DNA of 64,000 nucleotides from Steroidobacter gossypii. Lineage in GTDB: Bacteria; Pseudomonadota; Gammaproteobacteria; Steroidobacterales; Steroidobacteraceae. A program made the position numbers and the translations under genes. Below the pieces are notes generated by a model. That model did no database searches and was not told where the DNA came from. It was given only the letters and a program-made list of their open reading frames with translations. The stretch is taken from the NCBI RefSeq assembly GCF_016801985.1, contig NZ_JAEVLS010000004.1, forward strand, positions 558,001-622,000, given 5' to 3'. This document shows positions 53,086 to 63,331 of the stretch, one piece after another. Numbering within the stretch: position 1 is the stretch's first letter; each line of letters opens with the position of its first letter.

Positions 53086-54297
53086 ATGAACTTCCGGCCC
53101 CGCTGGCTCCTGTTCATTCTGTTCTTGCTGCCGTTGGCTGCACTGGCGCAATCCCCAGCGGGCGACGACGCGCTGACCATCGATGAGCTGACCTGCCGCG
53201 GCAACGAAGCGACGTCCTGCGATTTCATCCTGGGGCACATCTATCTTTCGCCTGGCGACGCCGTCGACGAGCTAGAGCTCAGCAACGCACGCCTGCGTCT
53301 ATCGTCGCTGCCGAGCTTCTCATCCGTCGACATCTATCTCGAGCGAGGCGTCGCGCGCGGCCACGTTCGCGTCGTCGTCGAAGTTGTCGAAGCCGATCCT
53401 TACGCGCGCGAATGGATCGCCGGCACGTCGATACGTTTCGACAGCGTCAGTCAGCTGCTCGTCGGCCGACTCACCAATCAGAATCTGTTCGGCACCGGCA
53501 AGCTGCTCGACGCGTACGCGTTCGCGTACGCGCCGGTGGCAGGGACGGTTCGCAGCGAATACAGCGCGCGCGTGCAGTATGTCGATCCGCACTGGCTGAA
53601 CAACAAACGCATGTACCTGATCGCCGGGATGTCCGGCGGTTACGTCGATTCCGAGTCGATCAACGGCCGGCGGGCGAAAGTCGAAAACCTCGGCTTCGAC
53701 GTCGCGGTGGGTCGCCGCCTGTTCGACTTTTCCTTCCTGACGTTCGGCTACCGTTACAACTCGTACGCACAGATCGACGTCACCAGCCGATTGCTCGACG
53801 GCAGCGTAGAACGGTCGAGCGAGTCGTTCGACAGCCATGTGTTCAGCATCGCGTACGGCTGGAATTCCGAGGACGACCCGTACTTCCCTACTCGCGGATC
53901 GCGCGCGGTGGTGCACTCCTCGAGGGTGTTCGTCGAAGGAAACGTCGGCACATCCACCGATGGCGGCATTCGAAAGACGTGGACGACCGCGAACGGCACC
54001 TCCTGGGTCATCCAGGTGGCGGACGCACCGAGCACGGAGACCCGCCAGTTCATTCAGGAGCACTTCGAGTTCGTCGGTGGCTTCTCACGACCGATCGGCG
54101 CCAGTGCGAATGGCGAGATTCGCCGCGGCCGGTGGTATGTCGAAGCCGGATACAGCCCACAAGGGCACGACCTGCAAAACCGGCGACAAAAAGAATACGG
54201 AGCCAAGGCAGGCGTCCGTCTGCAAACGCGCTCCTTCGGCATGGTCGATCTGTATGTCATCGGGTCCTTCCTGCACACTGCCGAGGGCGCAGACTGA
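53086..54297 (+). CDS. Omp85-superfamily barrel protein with one POTRA domain
   Basis: A 403-residue protein: signal peptide (1-22), a single POTRA-like domain (about 28-110; LTIDELTCRGNEATSCDF, LPSFSSVDIYLERG, VRVVVEVVEADP) and a barrel (about 120-403). Barrel entry NQNLFGTGK and the strand-loop EDDPYFPTRGSR are Omp85 hallmarks. The L6 (V/I)RGF motif is not evident, and the last residue is Asp rather than an aromatic. BamA has five POTRAs, so this is a reduced relative of unknown client. ATG 53086 starts the signal peptide. Its stop overlaps the DUF4390 start (TGATG). Confidence 0.75.
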   Translation: MNFRPRWLLFILFLLPLAALAQSPAGDDALTIDELTCRGNEATSCDFILGHIYLSPGDAVDELELSNARLRLSSLPSFSSVDIYLERGVARGHVRVVVEVVEADPYAREWIAGTSIRFDSVSQLLVGRLTNQNLFGTGKLLDAYAFAYAPVAGTVRSEYSARVQYVDPHWLNNKRMYLIAGMSGGYVDSESINGRRAKVENLGFDVAVGRRLFDFSFLTFGYRYNSYAQIDVTSRLLDGSVERSSESFDSHVFSIAYGWNSEDDPYFPTRGSRAVVHSSRVFVEGNVGTSTDGGIRKTWTTANGTSWVIQVADAPSTETRQFIQEHFEFVGGFSRPIGASANGEIRRGRWYVEAGYSPQGHDLQNRRQKEYGAKAGVRLQTRSFGMVDLYVIGSFLHTAEGAD

Positions 54298-54926
54298 TGC
54301 GCGCGCTGTGCTTGATCGGCCTGCTGTTGCTGAGCGCACTCGCGCAGGCGGCGGACATCTCACCTGTAATACACGATCGTCACATTGGCGCACGCCTTCG
54401 CGGCCTCGCGCTACCCGACTCGCTCCGCAAGGACCTTCGCAGCGGCTTGACCAACCGGGTTCTGCTACGCGTCACCTTGCTCGAAGGAACGCAGACGCTC
54501 GCCACCGCGAATGTCGAAATTGCACTCAAGTACGATCTGTGGGATGAACGTTTCGGCACGCAGCTCACCGTCAACGGCGTCGTCCGAACGGCGCCGGAGT
54601 TACGAACCGTCGACGAAGCCTGGGCCTGGCTGATCGATCTGCGCCTGATGCCGCTGTTCGAACGGCCCACGACGCCGGCAACGCTGACGCTACGGGCGGA
54701 AGTGCTGCTCAATCCGATCGAGCGTGAACGCATGGAACAGATTCGCGAATGGGTGAAGGAAAACAGCCGCTACGTGCCGCTGGAGGGCGCGCCCAGCGCG
54801 GCTTCGGAGTCCGGGTCGAACTCCGTATTCAACCGGATCTTCGAATATTATGCGGCCGATCAGGGAATGGCGGCGCAGTGGCGTGAACAAGCGGCCTCCG
54901 CGCCGTTCACTGTGAGCGCAAGGTGA
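54297..54926 (+). CDS. DUF4390 exported protein
   Basis: A 209-residue protein with a signal peptide (1-18, ending AQA) and a beta-rich domain matching DUF4390 (GLTNRVLLRVTLLEG, KYDLWDERF, MEQIREWVKENSRYVPL). DUF4390 genes are commonly found directly before ntrY-type kinase genes in proteobacteria, which suggests a periplasmic partner of the kinase. It overlaps both neighbours (TGATG and GTGA). Confidence 0.8.
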   Translation: MRALCLIGLLLLSALAQAADISPVIHDRHIGARLRGLALPDSLRKDLRSGLTNRVLLRVTLLEGTQTLATANVEIALKYDLWDERFGTQLTVNGVVRTAPELRTVDEAWAWLIDLRLMPLFERPTTPATLTLRAEVLLNPIERERMEQIREWVKENSRYVPLEGAPSAASESGSNSVFNRIFEYYAADQGMAAQWREQAASAPFTVSAR

Positions 54927-56044
54927 GCGATCGAAACATCAAGCTGCTGCTGTTCCTGACGGTGCTGGTGATCAGCGTACTGCCGATGATGGCGGCGCTG
55001 TACTTCCTGGATCGCAGCCTGCAGACGAGCCTGAACCTGGGGTTCAATCCCCATATCACTCGCGTACTGGAAGACAGCTCGCACAATTTGCTGACCTTGC
55101 GCAAGCTCGATGCGGAACGACAGGCGGAGTACCGCGAGCAGTTCGAACGGATCGAGCAGCTTCGGCACGTGTACGAGCACCCTGCGCTGGTTCGCCACGG
55201 CGTGCTCGAATCTTTGCGCATCTACTTCGCGCTGGGCCTGATGGCTGCATTGGCCTTCTCGTTGCTGGTTGCCGCCATGCTGAGCCGGCGCATCGCTCGC
55301 GCCTACACACAGACGTTCGATGAGCTATTGAAGCAGCGCGAGAAGGTGCGTTATCTGCAGGAGATCTCCGCCTGGCAGGAACTGGCGAAGATGCTTGCAC
55401 ATGAGATCAAAAACCCGCTCACCCCGATCGAAGTACTGGTGAGCTCGCTGCGCAAGGCGCATGCGCAACTCTCCATGCAAGAATTCTCAGCGCGACTCGC
55501 CCAGACTCAGGCCATGATCGGAGAGGAGTTGCAACACCTGAAGCGGACCGTGGATCACTTCTCGGATTTCGCTCGCCTGCCCGAGGTGAAACTTGAGCGC
55601 GTCGATCTCTCGGCGATCTTGGCCGCGCAGTTGCGGGCTGTCGGCTCGATGTTTCCCACGGCGAAGATCGGCTATGAGCCGGAGTCCGCCACGAGTGTGC
55701 AGGCCGACGTCGATCCGACGCTGTTTCGACAGGTATTGACGAATCTGGTTCGCAACGGGGTCGAGGCAAACCCGGGTCGTGAGGTGCGGTTCCTGGTTCG
55801 CCTGGTACGAACCGATCAAGGCGTTGAAGTCTCAGTGGGCAACGACGGCGCGCCGGTGCCCGAGGATCTGGTGCCCCGCCTGTTCGATCCATACGTTTCG
55901 GGCACGCGAGGCAAGGACAACATGGGGCTGGGGCTCGCGATCGTTCGCAAGATCGTGATCGATCATGGCGGCGATATCCGATATCGGCTTCAGCAGGGTT
56001 CGCCTGCATTCGTGATCGGCCTGCCGGGAGTGCCTCATGGCTGA
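54923..56044 (+). CDS. NtrY-like membrane sensor histidine kinase
   Basis: A 373-residue kinase with two membrane helices (about 8-28 and 95-118) around a short periplasmic part, then a linker, an H-box LAHEIKNPLTPIEVLV (His about 158), and N and G boxes (NLVRNGVEANPG, GLGLAIVRKIV). The HEIKNPLTP H-box is the NtrY type. It is shorter than typical NtrY (700+ residues), lacking the HAMP/PAS array. GTG start overlaps the DUF4390 stop; the end overlaps the regulator gene by 8 bases. Confidence 0.9.
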   Translation: MSDRNIKLLLFLTVLVISVLPMMAALYFLDRSLQTSLNLGFNPHITRVLEDSSHNLLTLRKLDAERQAEYREQFERIEQLRHVYEHPALVRHGVLESLRIYFALGLMAALAFSLLVAAMLSRRIARAYTQTFDELLKQREKVRYLQEISAWQELAKMLAHEIKNPLTPIEVLVSSLRKAHAQLSMQEFSARLAQTQAMIGEELQHLKRTVDHFSDFARLPEVKLERVDLSAILAAQLRAVGSMFPTAKIGYEPESATSVQADVDPTLFRQVLTNLVRNGVEANPGREVRFLVRLVRTDQGVEVSVGNDGAPVPEDLVPRLFDPYVSGTRGKDNMGLGLAIVRKIVIDHGGDIRYRLQQGSPAFVIGLPGVPHG

Positions 56045-57416
56045 GCTTGCCGCGCAACCGACGGTTCTGGTGCTGGACGATGAAAAGAACATTCGTCACG
56101 CCATTCAGATCGCGCTCGAGCAGGAGGGCATGCACGTCATCGCGGCCCATGACGTAGCCAGCGCAGCTCGCGTTCTCGACGAGCGCGTGGTCGATTTGAT
56201 GGTGCTCGACATTCGCCTCGGCGAGATCGATGGACTGGCCTTCTTTCGCAAACTGCAGTCGGAAGGCAGCGCCGTACCGACCATCTTCATCTCCGGCCAC
56301 GCCACGCTCGCTGAAGCGGCGCAGGCCATGAAGGTTGGCGGCTTCGACTTTCTGGAGAAGCCGTTCAGCGCGGAGAAGATCAGTGTGGTCGCGAGACGAT
56401 GTCTCGAACATGCGTCGCTTCAGCAGCGACTGCGCGCCATGCAAGAACGCGAGGGTATGGGTGAGATTGTCGGCGACTCGCCGCTCATACAGCGCCTGAT
56501 TGCCGATGCATTGAAAGTAGCGGACACGCAGGCGAGCGTGCTGATCACTGGCGAGAGTGGCACAGGCAAGGAGTTGGTCGCCAACATGATCCATGCGAAC
56601 TCCTCCCGCCGGGATGCTCCGATGGTGAAGGTGAACTGCTCGGCGATCCCGGAGAATCTCATCGAAAGCGAGTTGTTCGGTCATGAGCGCGGGGCCTTCA
56701 CTGGCGCCCACGCCCCCAGGCGCGGCATGTTCGAGACCGCGCATCGCGGCGTGCTATTTCTGGATGAGGTTGCCGACCTGCCTCTTGGCGCCCAGGCAAA
56801 GATCTTGCGAGCCTTGCAGCATGGTGAGATTCAGAAGCTCGGGGCGGAGCGGACGTTGCGCGTCGACGTGCGAGTGATTTCGGCGACGCATAAAGATTTG
56901 AAGCGGTGCGTCGCTGATGGCACGTTTCGCGAGGATCTATACTACCGACTCAACGTCGTTCCCTTGCGCGTGCCCAGCTTACGGGAGCGCCGCCGGGACA
57001 TCCCGCTGCTCGTGAACTTCATCGTGTCCAGATTGTGCGCGAAGCATAATCTGCGCGCCAAGGAAGTGGACGCCGAGGCGATGCACGAGCTCGAGCAGTA
57101 CTCCTGGCCCGGCAACGTTCGCGAGCTGCAGAACCTGCTCGAGCGCGTGCTCATCATGAGCGGAGATCGCATTACTGTCCTCGATCTTCCCGAGGAAGTG
57201 CTCGCCGTCGACGACCCCGCCGACGCCAAACCCATGGGCCAGTCCAGCCTCAAGGACTGCCGCGACCAGGCCGAGCGAGACTTGATTCTCGCCACCCTGA
57301 AACAACACGCTGGCAACATCAGCCGCACCGCCCTCGATCTCCACGTCCGCCGCCCTTATCTTCACCGCCGCATGTCCGCCCTCGGCATTTCGAAGAAGGA
57401 TTATTTCGGCGGCTAA
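56037..57416 (+). CDS. NtrX-like sigma-54-dependent response regulator
   Basis: A 459-residue regulator: receiver domain (1-120; LVLDDEKNIRHAI, phospho-Asp in MVLDIRLGEIDGL, Lys in LEKPFSAEK), AAA+ domain (about 140-375; Walker A GESGTGKE, intact GAFTGA sigma-54 loop, Walker B VLFLDEVADLPL) and a Fis-type DNA-binding domain (NISRTALDLHVRRPYLHRRM). NtrX proteins act on envelope, respiration or nitrogen genes. Last gene of the Omp85-DUF4390-kinase-regulator chain; 46 bases from the convergent end of fba. Confidence 0.93.
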   Translation: MAELAAQPTVLVLDDEKNIRHAIQIALEQEGMHVIAAHDVASAARVLDERVVDLMVLDIRLGEIDGLAFFRKLQSEGSAVPTIFISGHATLAEAAQAMKVGGFDFLEKPFSAEKISVVARRCLEHASLQQRLRAMQEREGMGEIVGDSPLIQRLIADALKVADTQASVLITGESGTGKELVANMIHANSSRRDAPMVKVNCSAIPENLIESELFGHERGAFTGAHAPRRGMFETAHRGVLFLDEVADLPLGAQAKILRALQHGEIQKLGAERTLRVDVRVISATHKDLKRCVADGTFREDLYYRLNVVPLRVPSLRERRRDIPLLVNFIVSRLCAKHNLRAKEVDAEAMHELEQYSWPGNVRELQNLLERVLIMSGDRITVLDLPEEVLAVDDPADAKPMGQSSLKDCRDQAERDLILATLKQHAGNISRTALDLHVRRPYLHRRMSALGISKKDYFGG

Positions 57417-57462
57417 GAGCGGAAGGCTTGAATTTGTCACACAGCGGCGAGCGACAACGACG

Positions 57463-58527
57463 TCAAGCGATCTTCAGCGCCGGCTGAAGCTTGAGATACC
57501 CGTCAGCCATCCGCTCCAGCGACACCGGTTTGATCTTGCTCGCTTGCCCCGCCGACCCAAAGGCCAGAAAGCGAGACTTACAAATATCCCGCGCCGCCGA
57601 AGTCGCCTGCGCCAAGAACTTCCGCGGATCGAACTCACTGCGATCGGTATTCATGAGCCGGCGCATCGCGCCCGTCATGGCGATGCGTATGTCGGTATCG
57701 ATGTTGACCTTGCGCACGCCATTGCGTATCCCCTGCTGGATCTGCTCCACCGGCACGCCGTAAGTTTCCTTGAACTCACCGCCATGCTCGCGAATGATCG
57801 CCAGCCACTCCTGCGGCACGGACGAAGACCCATGCATCACCAGGTGCGTGTTCGGGATCCGCTGGTGAATCTCACGAATCCGGTCGATCGCGAGAATGTC
57901 GCCCGTCGGCCGACGTGAAAACTTGTAAGCGCCATGCGAAGTGCCGATCGCTATGGCCAAAGCATCGACTCCCGTCTGCTCGACAAATTCGGCGCACTGA
58001 TCCGGATCGGTAAGCATCTGCTCGTGAGTCAGCTTGCCCTCCGCCCCAACGCCATCCTCCTCACCCGCCAGGCCCGACTCCAGCGAGCCCAGGCAGCCGA
58101 GCTCGCCTTCCACCGACACGCCCACCGAATGCGCCATCTCCACGACTTTGGCCGTCACCCGCGTGTTGTACTCATAGCTGGCGGGCGTCTTCATGTCCTC
58201 ACGCAGCGAGCCATCCATCATCACACTGGTGAAGCCGGAGCGAATCGACGCCTGACACACGGCTGGGCTCGCACCGTGATCCTGATGTAGCACGATCGGA
58301 ATGTGCGGCCACGTTTCCGCCGCCGCGAGGACGATGTGGTGAAGGAACGCCTCACCCGCATATTTACGCGCGCCGGCGGAAACCTGCAGGATAGCCGGGC
58401 TGTCGGTTTCATCCGCCGCCCGCATGATGGCGAGCACTTGTTCCATATTGTTGACATTGAACGCGGGCATACCATAGCTGTGCTCCGCTGCGTGATCGAG
58501 CAACTGACGCAGTGACACCAGGCTCAT
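57463..58527 (-). CDS. cbbA: Fructose-bisphosphate aldolase, class II (Calvin subtype)
   Basis: A 354-residue zinc aldolase that joins DHAP with GAP (or erythrose-4-phosphate in the Calvin cycle). Zinc/catalytic motifs: [19 protein letters not shown] (catalytic Asp, Zn His), [24 protein letters not shown] and [12 protein letters not shown]. Length matches CbbA-type class II enzymes (345-360). The frame is open to 58746, but ATG 58527 overlaps the transketolase stop (ATGA) and gives the normal start [11 protein letters not shown]. Confidence 0.96.
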   Translation of the reverse strand: MSLVSLRQLLDHAAEHSYGMPAFNVNNMEQVLAIMRAADETDSPAILQVSAGARKYAGEAFLHHIVLAAAETWPHIPIVLHQDHGASPAVCQASIRSGFTSVMMDGSLREDMKTPASYEYNTRVTAKVVEMAHSVGVSVEGELGCLGSLESGLAGEEDGVGAEGKLTHEQMLTDPDQCAEFVEQTGVDALAIAIGTSHGAYKFSRRPTGDILAIDRIREIHQRIPNTHLVMHGSSSVPQEWLAIIREHGGEFKETYGVPVEQIQQGIRNGVRKVNIDTDIRIAMTGAMRRLMNTDRSEFDPRKFLAQATSAARDICKSRFLAFGSAGQASKIKPVSLERMADGYLKLQPALKIA

Positions 58528-60599
58528 GTGGCCCCCTTTTGATCTGCCGTTGAGTCCGCTTCCGCATTCGCACGCGGGAGCACCGATCTCACCGCGGCCG
58601 CCACCCGCTCGGCTGTAAATTCGAAGTAGCGCATCAAATCCGCGGCTGGCGCCGATTCGCCGAAGCGATCGATGCCGACCACCGCACCGGAGCGACCGAC
58701 ATATTTGCGCCACAGATCGGGGACGCCGGCTTCCACGGCGACACATGGCAGGCTCGACGGCAACACCTGTTGGCGATATTCCGAATCCTGCCGATCGAAA
58801 ACGTTGGTGGAAGGCATCGAGACGACGCGCACCGGCACGCCTTCGCTCAACAATGCCTTCTGCGCTTCGACCGCAAGCGCGATTTCGGATCCCGTCGCAA
58901 TGACGACTGCGCGAGGCTCGACCTCAGGTTCCACGAGAACGTATCCACCGCGCCGGATGTTGTCGATCGCCTCCAGACTCCGCGTTTGAAAAGGCAAGTT
59001 CTGGCGACTGAAGACCAGGCTGCTCGGCCCATCCGCGCGCTCGATTGCAGCGGCCCAGGCTGCGAGCGACTCCACCGTGTCGCACGGCCGCCAGACATCC
59101 ATATTAGGTATCACGCGCAACGTCGCCAGATGCTCGATCGGCTGATGCGTCGGACCATCCTCGCCGAGCCCGATCGAGTCGTGTGTGAATACGAAGATGC
59201 AGCGGATGCGCATCAGCGCCGCCATCCGCAGTCCGTTCCGACAGTAATCCGAGAACGTCAAGAACGTGCCGCCATAGGGAATGAAGCCACCATGCAACGC
59301 TAATCCATTCATGATCGCGGCCATGCCGAACTCACGCACGCCGTAGTAGAGATAATTTCCTCCGCTACTGCTGGTGATTGCCTGGGAGCCAGACCACAGC
59401 GTGAGATTCGAACCCGCGAGGTCGGCGGATCCGCCAATCAGCTCCGGCAACACCGGCGCGATGCCTTCGATGGCCTCTTGTGAAGCCTTGCGCGTCGCCA
59501 TGGTCGCCGCCTTGGCATGCGTTCGCGTCATCAACCTGCGAACGTGGTCGCCGAAGTCCGCTGGCAGTTCGCCTCGCATGCGCCGCGCGAATTCCTGACG
59601 CAGCTCCGGATGTGACTTTCCATACTCGGCCAACGTATGCCGCCACGCTGCCTCGGCGGCGGCGCCCGCGGCCCGGGCGTCCCAGCTCTCATATATATGA
59701 GGCGGGATGTCGAAAGGCGGATGCTCCCAGCCGAGCGCGGCACGCGTAGCGGCAATCTCCTTGTCACCCAACGGAGCGCCGTGTGCATCATGTGTGCCCG
59801 CCTTGTTGGGCGAGCCGTGCGCGATGACGGTCTTGCAACAGATCAAGGTCGGCTTGTCGACGCGCGCCTTTGCGGCGCGAATCGCATTATCGATTGCGGC
59901 GCTATCGTGCCCATCGACCTCGATCACATGCCAGCCATAACTATTGAAACGTCCGCGCGTGTCGTCGGTGAACCAGCCCGAAACAGGACCGTCGATGGAA
60001 ATGCCGTTGTCGTCATAGAACGCGATCAGCTTGCCCAGTCCCAGCGTTCCCGCGAGCGAGCAAGCCTCGTGCGAGATGCCTTCCATCATGCAGCCGTCGC
60101 CCAGGAACACATAGGTGTAGTGATCGATGACCTCCTGACCGGGCCGATTGAACTGCGCCGCGAGCACTTTTTCGGCGATGGCCATGCCAACCGCATTGGC
60201 AATGCCCTGTCCGAGCGGCCCGGTGGTGGTCTCCACTCCCGCAGTGACGCCATACTCGGGATGTCCTGGCGTTCGGGAATGCAACTGACGGAAGCGCTGC
60301 AGCTGTTGCAGCGGCAAGTCATAGCCCGTCAGATGCAGCAGCGCATACAGCAACATTGAACCGTGACCGTTGGACAACACAAAGCGATCACGATTGAACC
60401 ACTGGGGGTTGGCCGGGTTGTGCCGCAGATGACGTTGCCACAAGACTTCGGCGATCTCGGCCATGCCCATGGGCATGCCTGGATGCCCCGAGTTGGCCTT
60501 CTGAACCGCATCCATCGCAAGTACGCGCAACACGTTGATGGCGTCGCGCCGAGCTGGGGAGTCTTGGGACGTTGGCCGCATCTTGATTTCGGCGCTCAT
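58524..60599 (-). CDS. cbbT: Transketolase
   Basis: A 691-residue TPP enzyme of the Calvin and pentose phosphate pathways. Motifs: [15 protein letters not shown], the TPP/Mg loop [18 protein letters not shown] through YDDN, the pyrimidine domain (about 355-530; [19 protein letters not shown]), and a C-terminal domain with [12 protein letters not shown]. Full family length. ATG 60599 overlaps the cbbZ stop; ATG 60623 upstream is an alternative. Confidence 0.97.
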   Translation of the reverse strand: MSAEIKMRPTSQDSPARRDAINVLRVLAMDAVQKANSGHPGMPMGMAEIAEVLWQRHLRHNPANPQWFNRDRFVLSNGHGSMLLYALLHLTGYDLPLQQLQRFRQLHSRTPGHPEYGVTAGVETTTGPLGQGIANAVGMAIAEKVLAAQFNRPGQEVIDHYTYVFLGDGCMMEGISHEACSLAGTLGLGKLIAFYDDNGISIDGPVSGWFTDDTRGRFNSYGWHVIEVDGHDSAAIDNAIRAAKARVDKPTLICCKTVIAHGSPNKAGTHDAHGAPLGDKEIAATRAALGWEHPPFDIPPHIYESWDARAAGAAAEAAWRHTLAEYGKSHPELRQEFARRMRGELPADFGDHVRRLMTRTHAKAATMATRKASQEAIEGIAPVLPELIGGSADLAGSNLTLWSGSQAITSSSGGNYLYYGVREFGMAAIMNGLALHGGFIPYGGTFLTFSDYCRNGLRMAALMRIRCIFVFTHDSIGLGEDGPTHQPIEHLATLRVIPNMDVWRPCDTVESLAAWAAAIERADGPSSLVFSRQNLPFQTRSLEAIDNIRRGGYVLVEPEVEPRAVVIATGSEIALAVEAQKALLSEGVPVRVVSMPSTNVFDRQDSEYRQQVLPSSLPCVAVEAGVPDLWRKYVGRSGAVVGIDRFGESAPAADLMRYFEFTAERVAAAVRSVLPRANAEADSTADQKGAT

Positions 60600-61309
60600 G
60601 CGATGGCCCTCAACGCGTGACAACCCTGCTGCGCCCCGACGCTCAGCTCGAGAATGTCCTGAAATCGGCTGACGACTCCATCAGGCTGAAGTTGTGCCAG
60701 CGGCACACCGCCGTGATATCCATAGTCCACCGCCACGACGCGGCAGCCGGCCGCTTGAGCAGCGCCGACATCAGCGCCCGAGTCACCCACCAGAAGCGTG
60801 CGTGACGGGCTCACGCCCGCGTCGTTGCATGCCGCGAGCAGCATGTTGGGGCTTGGCTTTCTGTCCTCCAGACGATCGGCGCACAACACCGACGCAAAGA
60901 ACCCGCTCAGGCCCGCCGATCGCAACAACGGAAGCGTGAACCTGCTCTCCTTGTTGGTGACGCAGAACAACTTCCGCCCCAGTCCGTGCAGCGCTCGCAA
61001 TGTTTGCTCCACGCCCGCATAGACGCGGCTGTGCTGAAACACTCGTTGCCCGTAGAGATTCCGAAACAATGCATTGGCCGCGGCATGCTGCGCTGGATCC
61101 GATTTCACATGGCTCGCCTCGACGACTTTGGCCACGAACTCATCGATGCCTCCGCCGATGAAGGCGGCGACGCGCTCTTCGGGCAGCGGCCGTCCGCCCA
61201 GGATGAGCAGCATCATGTTGGCCGCCGATGTCAGATCGGGCGCGGTGTCGACCAGCGTGCCGTCCAGGTCGAAGCAGACGGCGTCGATGCAATCGATGAG
61301 TTTGGGCAT
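60596..61309 (-). CDS. cbbZ: Phosphoglycolate phosphatase
   Basis: A 237-residue HAD hydrolase with [14 protein letters not shown] (nucleophile Asp14, general acid Asp16), motif [12 protein letters not shown], motif III Lys in [10 protein letters not shown] and motif [15 protein letters not shown]. It removes phosphate from 2-phosphoglycolate, the toxic product of RuBisCO oxygenation, which fits its place in a cbb operon. The long open frame to 61909 is antisense shadow; ATG 61309 gives the family length. Confidence 0.92.
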   Translation of the reverse strand: MPKLIDCIDAVCFDLDGTLVDTAPDLTSAANMMLLILGGRPLPEERVAAFIGGGIDEFVAKVVEASHVKSDPAQHAAANALFRNLYGQRVFQHSRVYAGVEQTLRALHGLGRKLFCVTNKESRFTLPLLRSAGLSGFFASVLCADRLEDRKPSPNMLLAACNDAGVSPSRTLLVGDSGADVGAAQAAGCRVVAVDYGYHGGVPLAQLQPDGVVSRFQDILELSVGAQQGCHALRAIA

Positions 61310-61335
61310 GTCGGGCCTCCGCGTGACAGAGATTC

Positions 61336-62259
61336 TTAGAACGTCGGCTCCAGCACCGCGCTGCTCGAGCGATGCGTGCGTCGCGCCAGCGACTCCCTGC
61401 GCCGTTCGATCAGTCGCAGAATCATCGGCGTGAAGATCAGCTGCATGGCCAGATCCATCTTGCCGCCCGGACACACGATGGTGTTCGGACGCGTCATGAA
61501 CGAGTCGTGCAGCATGGTCAGCAGATACGGAAAATCGATGCCCGACGGATTGGCGAACCGGATCACCAGGAACGATTCTTCGGGCGTCGGAATGAACCGC
61601 GCGATGAACGGATCGGACGTGTCCACCATCGGCACGCGCTGGAAATTGATATGCGTGCGTGAGAACTGCGGGCAGATGTAATGCACGTAATCGTGCATTC
61701 GTCGCAGAATGGTGTCGGCCACCGCCTCGGTGGAATAGCCGCGCGTTGCGCGATCCCGATGCAGTTTCTGGATCCACTCGAGGTTGATGACCGGCACCAC
61801 GCCGATCAGCAGATCGACGTGCTTCCAGATCTGGATCTCCTCGTGAGCCGCTGCGCCGTGCAGGCCTTCGTAGAACAGCAGGTCGGTCTGCTCGGGCAGG
61901 TCCTCCCATTCGGTGAACGTGCCTGGCTTTTGACCGTAGGGCGCCGCCTCGTGATCGTCGTGCAGATATTTGCGCCGACGACCCCGGCCGCCCTCGCCAT
62001 AGCTTCTGAACAGCCCGTCGAGCTCGGCGAACAGGTTCGCGTCCGGACCGAAGTGACTGAACGTGTAGTCGCCGCTCGCGACGGCTTCGGCCATCTTCTG
62101 CTTCATGCCGGCGCGATCGTAGCGATGGAAGCTGTCGCCCTCGATGAAGGCGGCAGTGATGGCCTCGCGACGAAAGATCTGCTCGAAGGTCCGCATGACC
62201 GACGTCGTACCCGCCCCGGATGACCCCGTAACAGCAATGATCGGGTGTGTCGCTGACAT
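61336..62259 (-). CDS. cbbP: Phosphoribulokinase (bacterial class I)
   Basis: A 307-residue kinase that makes ribulose-1,5-bisphosphate from Ru5P and ATP, one of the two reactions unique to the Calvin cycle. P-loop GSSGAGTTS (12-20), IEGDSFHRYDRAGMK, FYEGLHGAA (Walker B area) and VPVINLEWIQKLHRD are typical of the octameric proteobacterial form. ATG 62259 lies 10 bases after cbbF. The open extension to 62388 is not used. Confidence 0.97.
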   Translation of the reverse strand: MSATHPIIAVTGSSGAGTTSVMRTFEQIFRREAITAAFIEGDSFHRYDRAGMKQKMAEAVASGDYTFSHFGPDANLFAELDGLFRSYGEGGRGRRRKYLHDDHEAAPYGQKPGTFTEWEDLPEQTDLLFYEGLHGAAAHEEIQIWKHVDLLIGVVPVINLEWIQKLHRDRATRGYSTEAVADTILRRMHDYVHYICPQFSRTHINFQRVPMVDTSDPFIARFIPTPEESFLVIRFANPSGIDFPYLLTMLHDSFMTRPNTIVCPGGKMDLAMQLIFTPMILRLIERRRESLARRTHRSSSAVLEPTF

Positions 62260-62269
62260 GGAGACCTGC

Positions 62270-63331
62270 CTAGGCTGGGCTGCTGAAGATGCTGCGTGAG
62301 CCGAACAACGGCGCCTTGAATTCGAAATCGTTGTACTCGCGGTGATAGCGCTCGATGCGCTCCACCTCCGCGCGCGTTCCGAAAACAAATCCGATGCGCT
62401 GATGCAGACTCTCCGGCTTCACCGTCATCACCGGCTCGCGCCCCGTGCTGGCACGGCCGCCAGCCTGCTCGATCAGGAAGCTGATCGGATTGGCTTCGTA
62501 GAGCAGGCGCAGTCGCCCCGCTTTGGCGAGGTCCTTGCGGTCGCGTGGATACATGTACACGCCTCCTCGCATGAGGATGCGATGCGTGTCCGCAACCACC
62601 GCCGCAATCCAACGCATGTTGAAATCACGGCCGCGGGGGCCAGCGGCGCCCTCCTGACATTCGCGCACAAAGCGCTTGATCGGCTGCTCCCAATGCCGCG
62701 AATTCGAAGCGTTGATGGCGAACTCGGACGTGGTCTCGGGAATGCGCAGATCCGGATGCGTCAAGATGAACTCGCCGATCTCCCGATCCAGCGTGAAGCC
62801 ATGCACGCCCCGTCCCGTCGTCAGCACCAGCATGGTCGAGGGCCCATAGATGGCGTAACCGGCGCACACCTGCTCGGTGCCCGGCTGAAGAAAGTCCTCG
62901 ACCGCGGGCTCCGTGACGCCGTCTGGACAGCGCAGCACCGAGAAGATGCTGCCAACCGCCATGTTCACGTCCACGTTGGAGGAACCATCGAGAGGATCGA
63001 AGAGCAACAGATACTGGCCGCGCGGATATTCCTTCGGAATCAGATACGGTTGCTCCATTTCTTCGGAGACCATGCCCGCCAGCTGCCCACCCCACTCGTT
63101 GGTGCGAATGAAAATCTCGTTGGCGAGCACATCGAGCTTGGTCTGCTTCTCGCCTTGCACGTTGACCGTATCGGCTTCTCCGAGCGCGCCGGACAGCGCG
63201 CCCTTGCCCATCAAGGTCGCGATGCGCTTGCATGCCAGCCGAATGTCGTTCACCAGCGCGGTAAAGTTGCCGGTGGCATGCTCGTGACGGCGCTGTTCCT
63301 CGATCAGGAACCGGGTCAACGTTCTGGTCAT
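62270..63331 (-). CDS. cbbF: Fructose-1,6-bisphosphatase class I
   Basis: A 353-residue class I FBPase. Metal site [14 protein letters not shown], substrate region [13 protein letters not shown] and [21 protein letters not shown] are all present. It supplies fructose-6-phosphate in the Calvin cycle (possibly also acting in gluconeogenesis). ATG 63331 overlaps the cbbX stop by 4 bases. Confidence 0.96.
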   Translation of the reverse strand: MTRTLTRFLIEEQRRHEHATGNFTALVNDIRLACKRIATLMGKGALSGALGEADTVNVQGEKQTKLDVLANEIFIRTNEWGGQLAGMVSEEMEQPYLIPKEYPRGQYLLLFDPLDGSSNVDVNMAVGSIFSVLRCPDGVTEPAVEDFLQPGTEQVCAGYAIYGPSTMLVLTTGRGVHGFTLDREIGEFILTHPDLRIPETTSEFAINASNSRHWEQPIKRFVRECQEGAAGPRGRDFNMRWIAAVVADTHRILMRGGVYMYPRDRKDLAKAGRLRLLYEANPISFLIEQAGGRASTGREPVMTVKPESLHQRIGFVFGTRAEVERIERYHREYNDFEFKAPLFGSRSIFSSPA

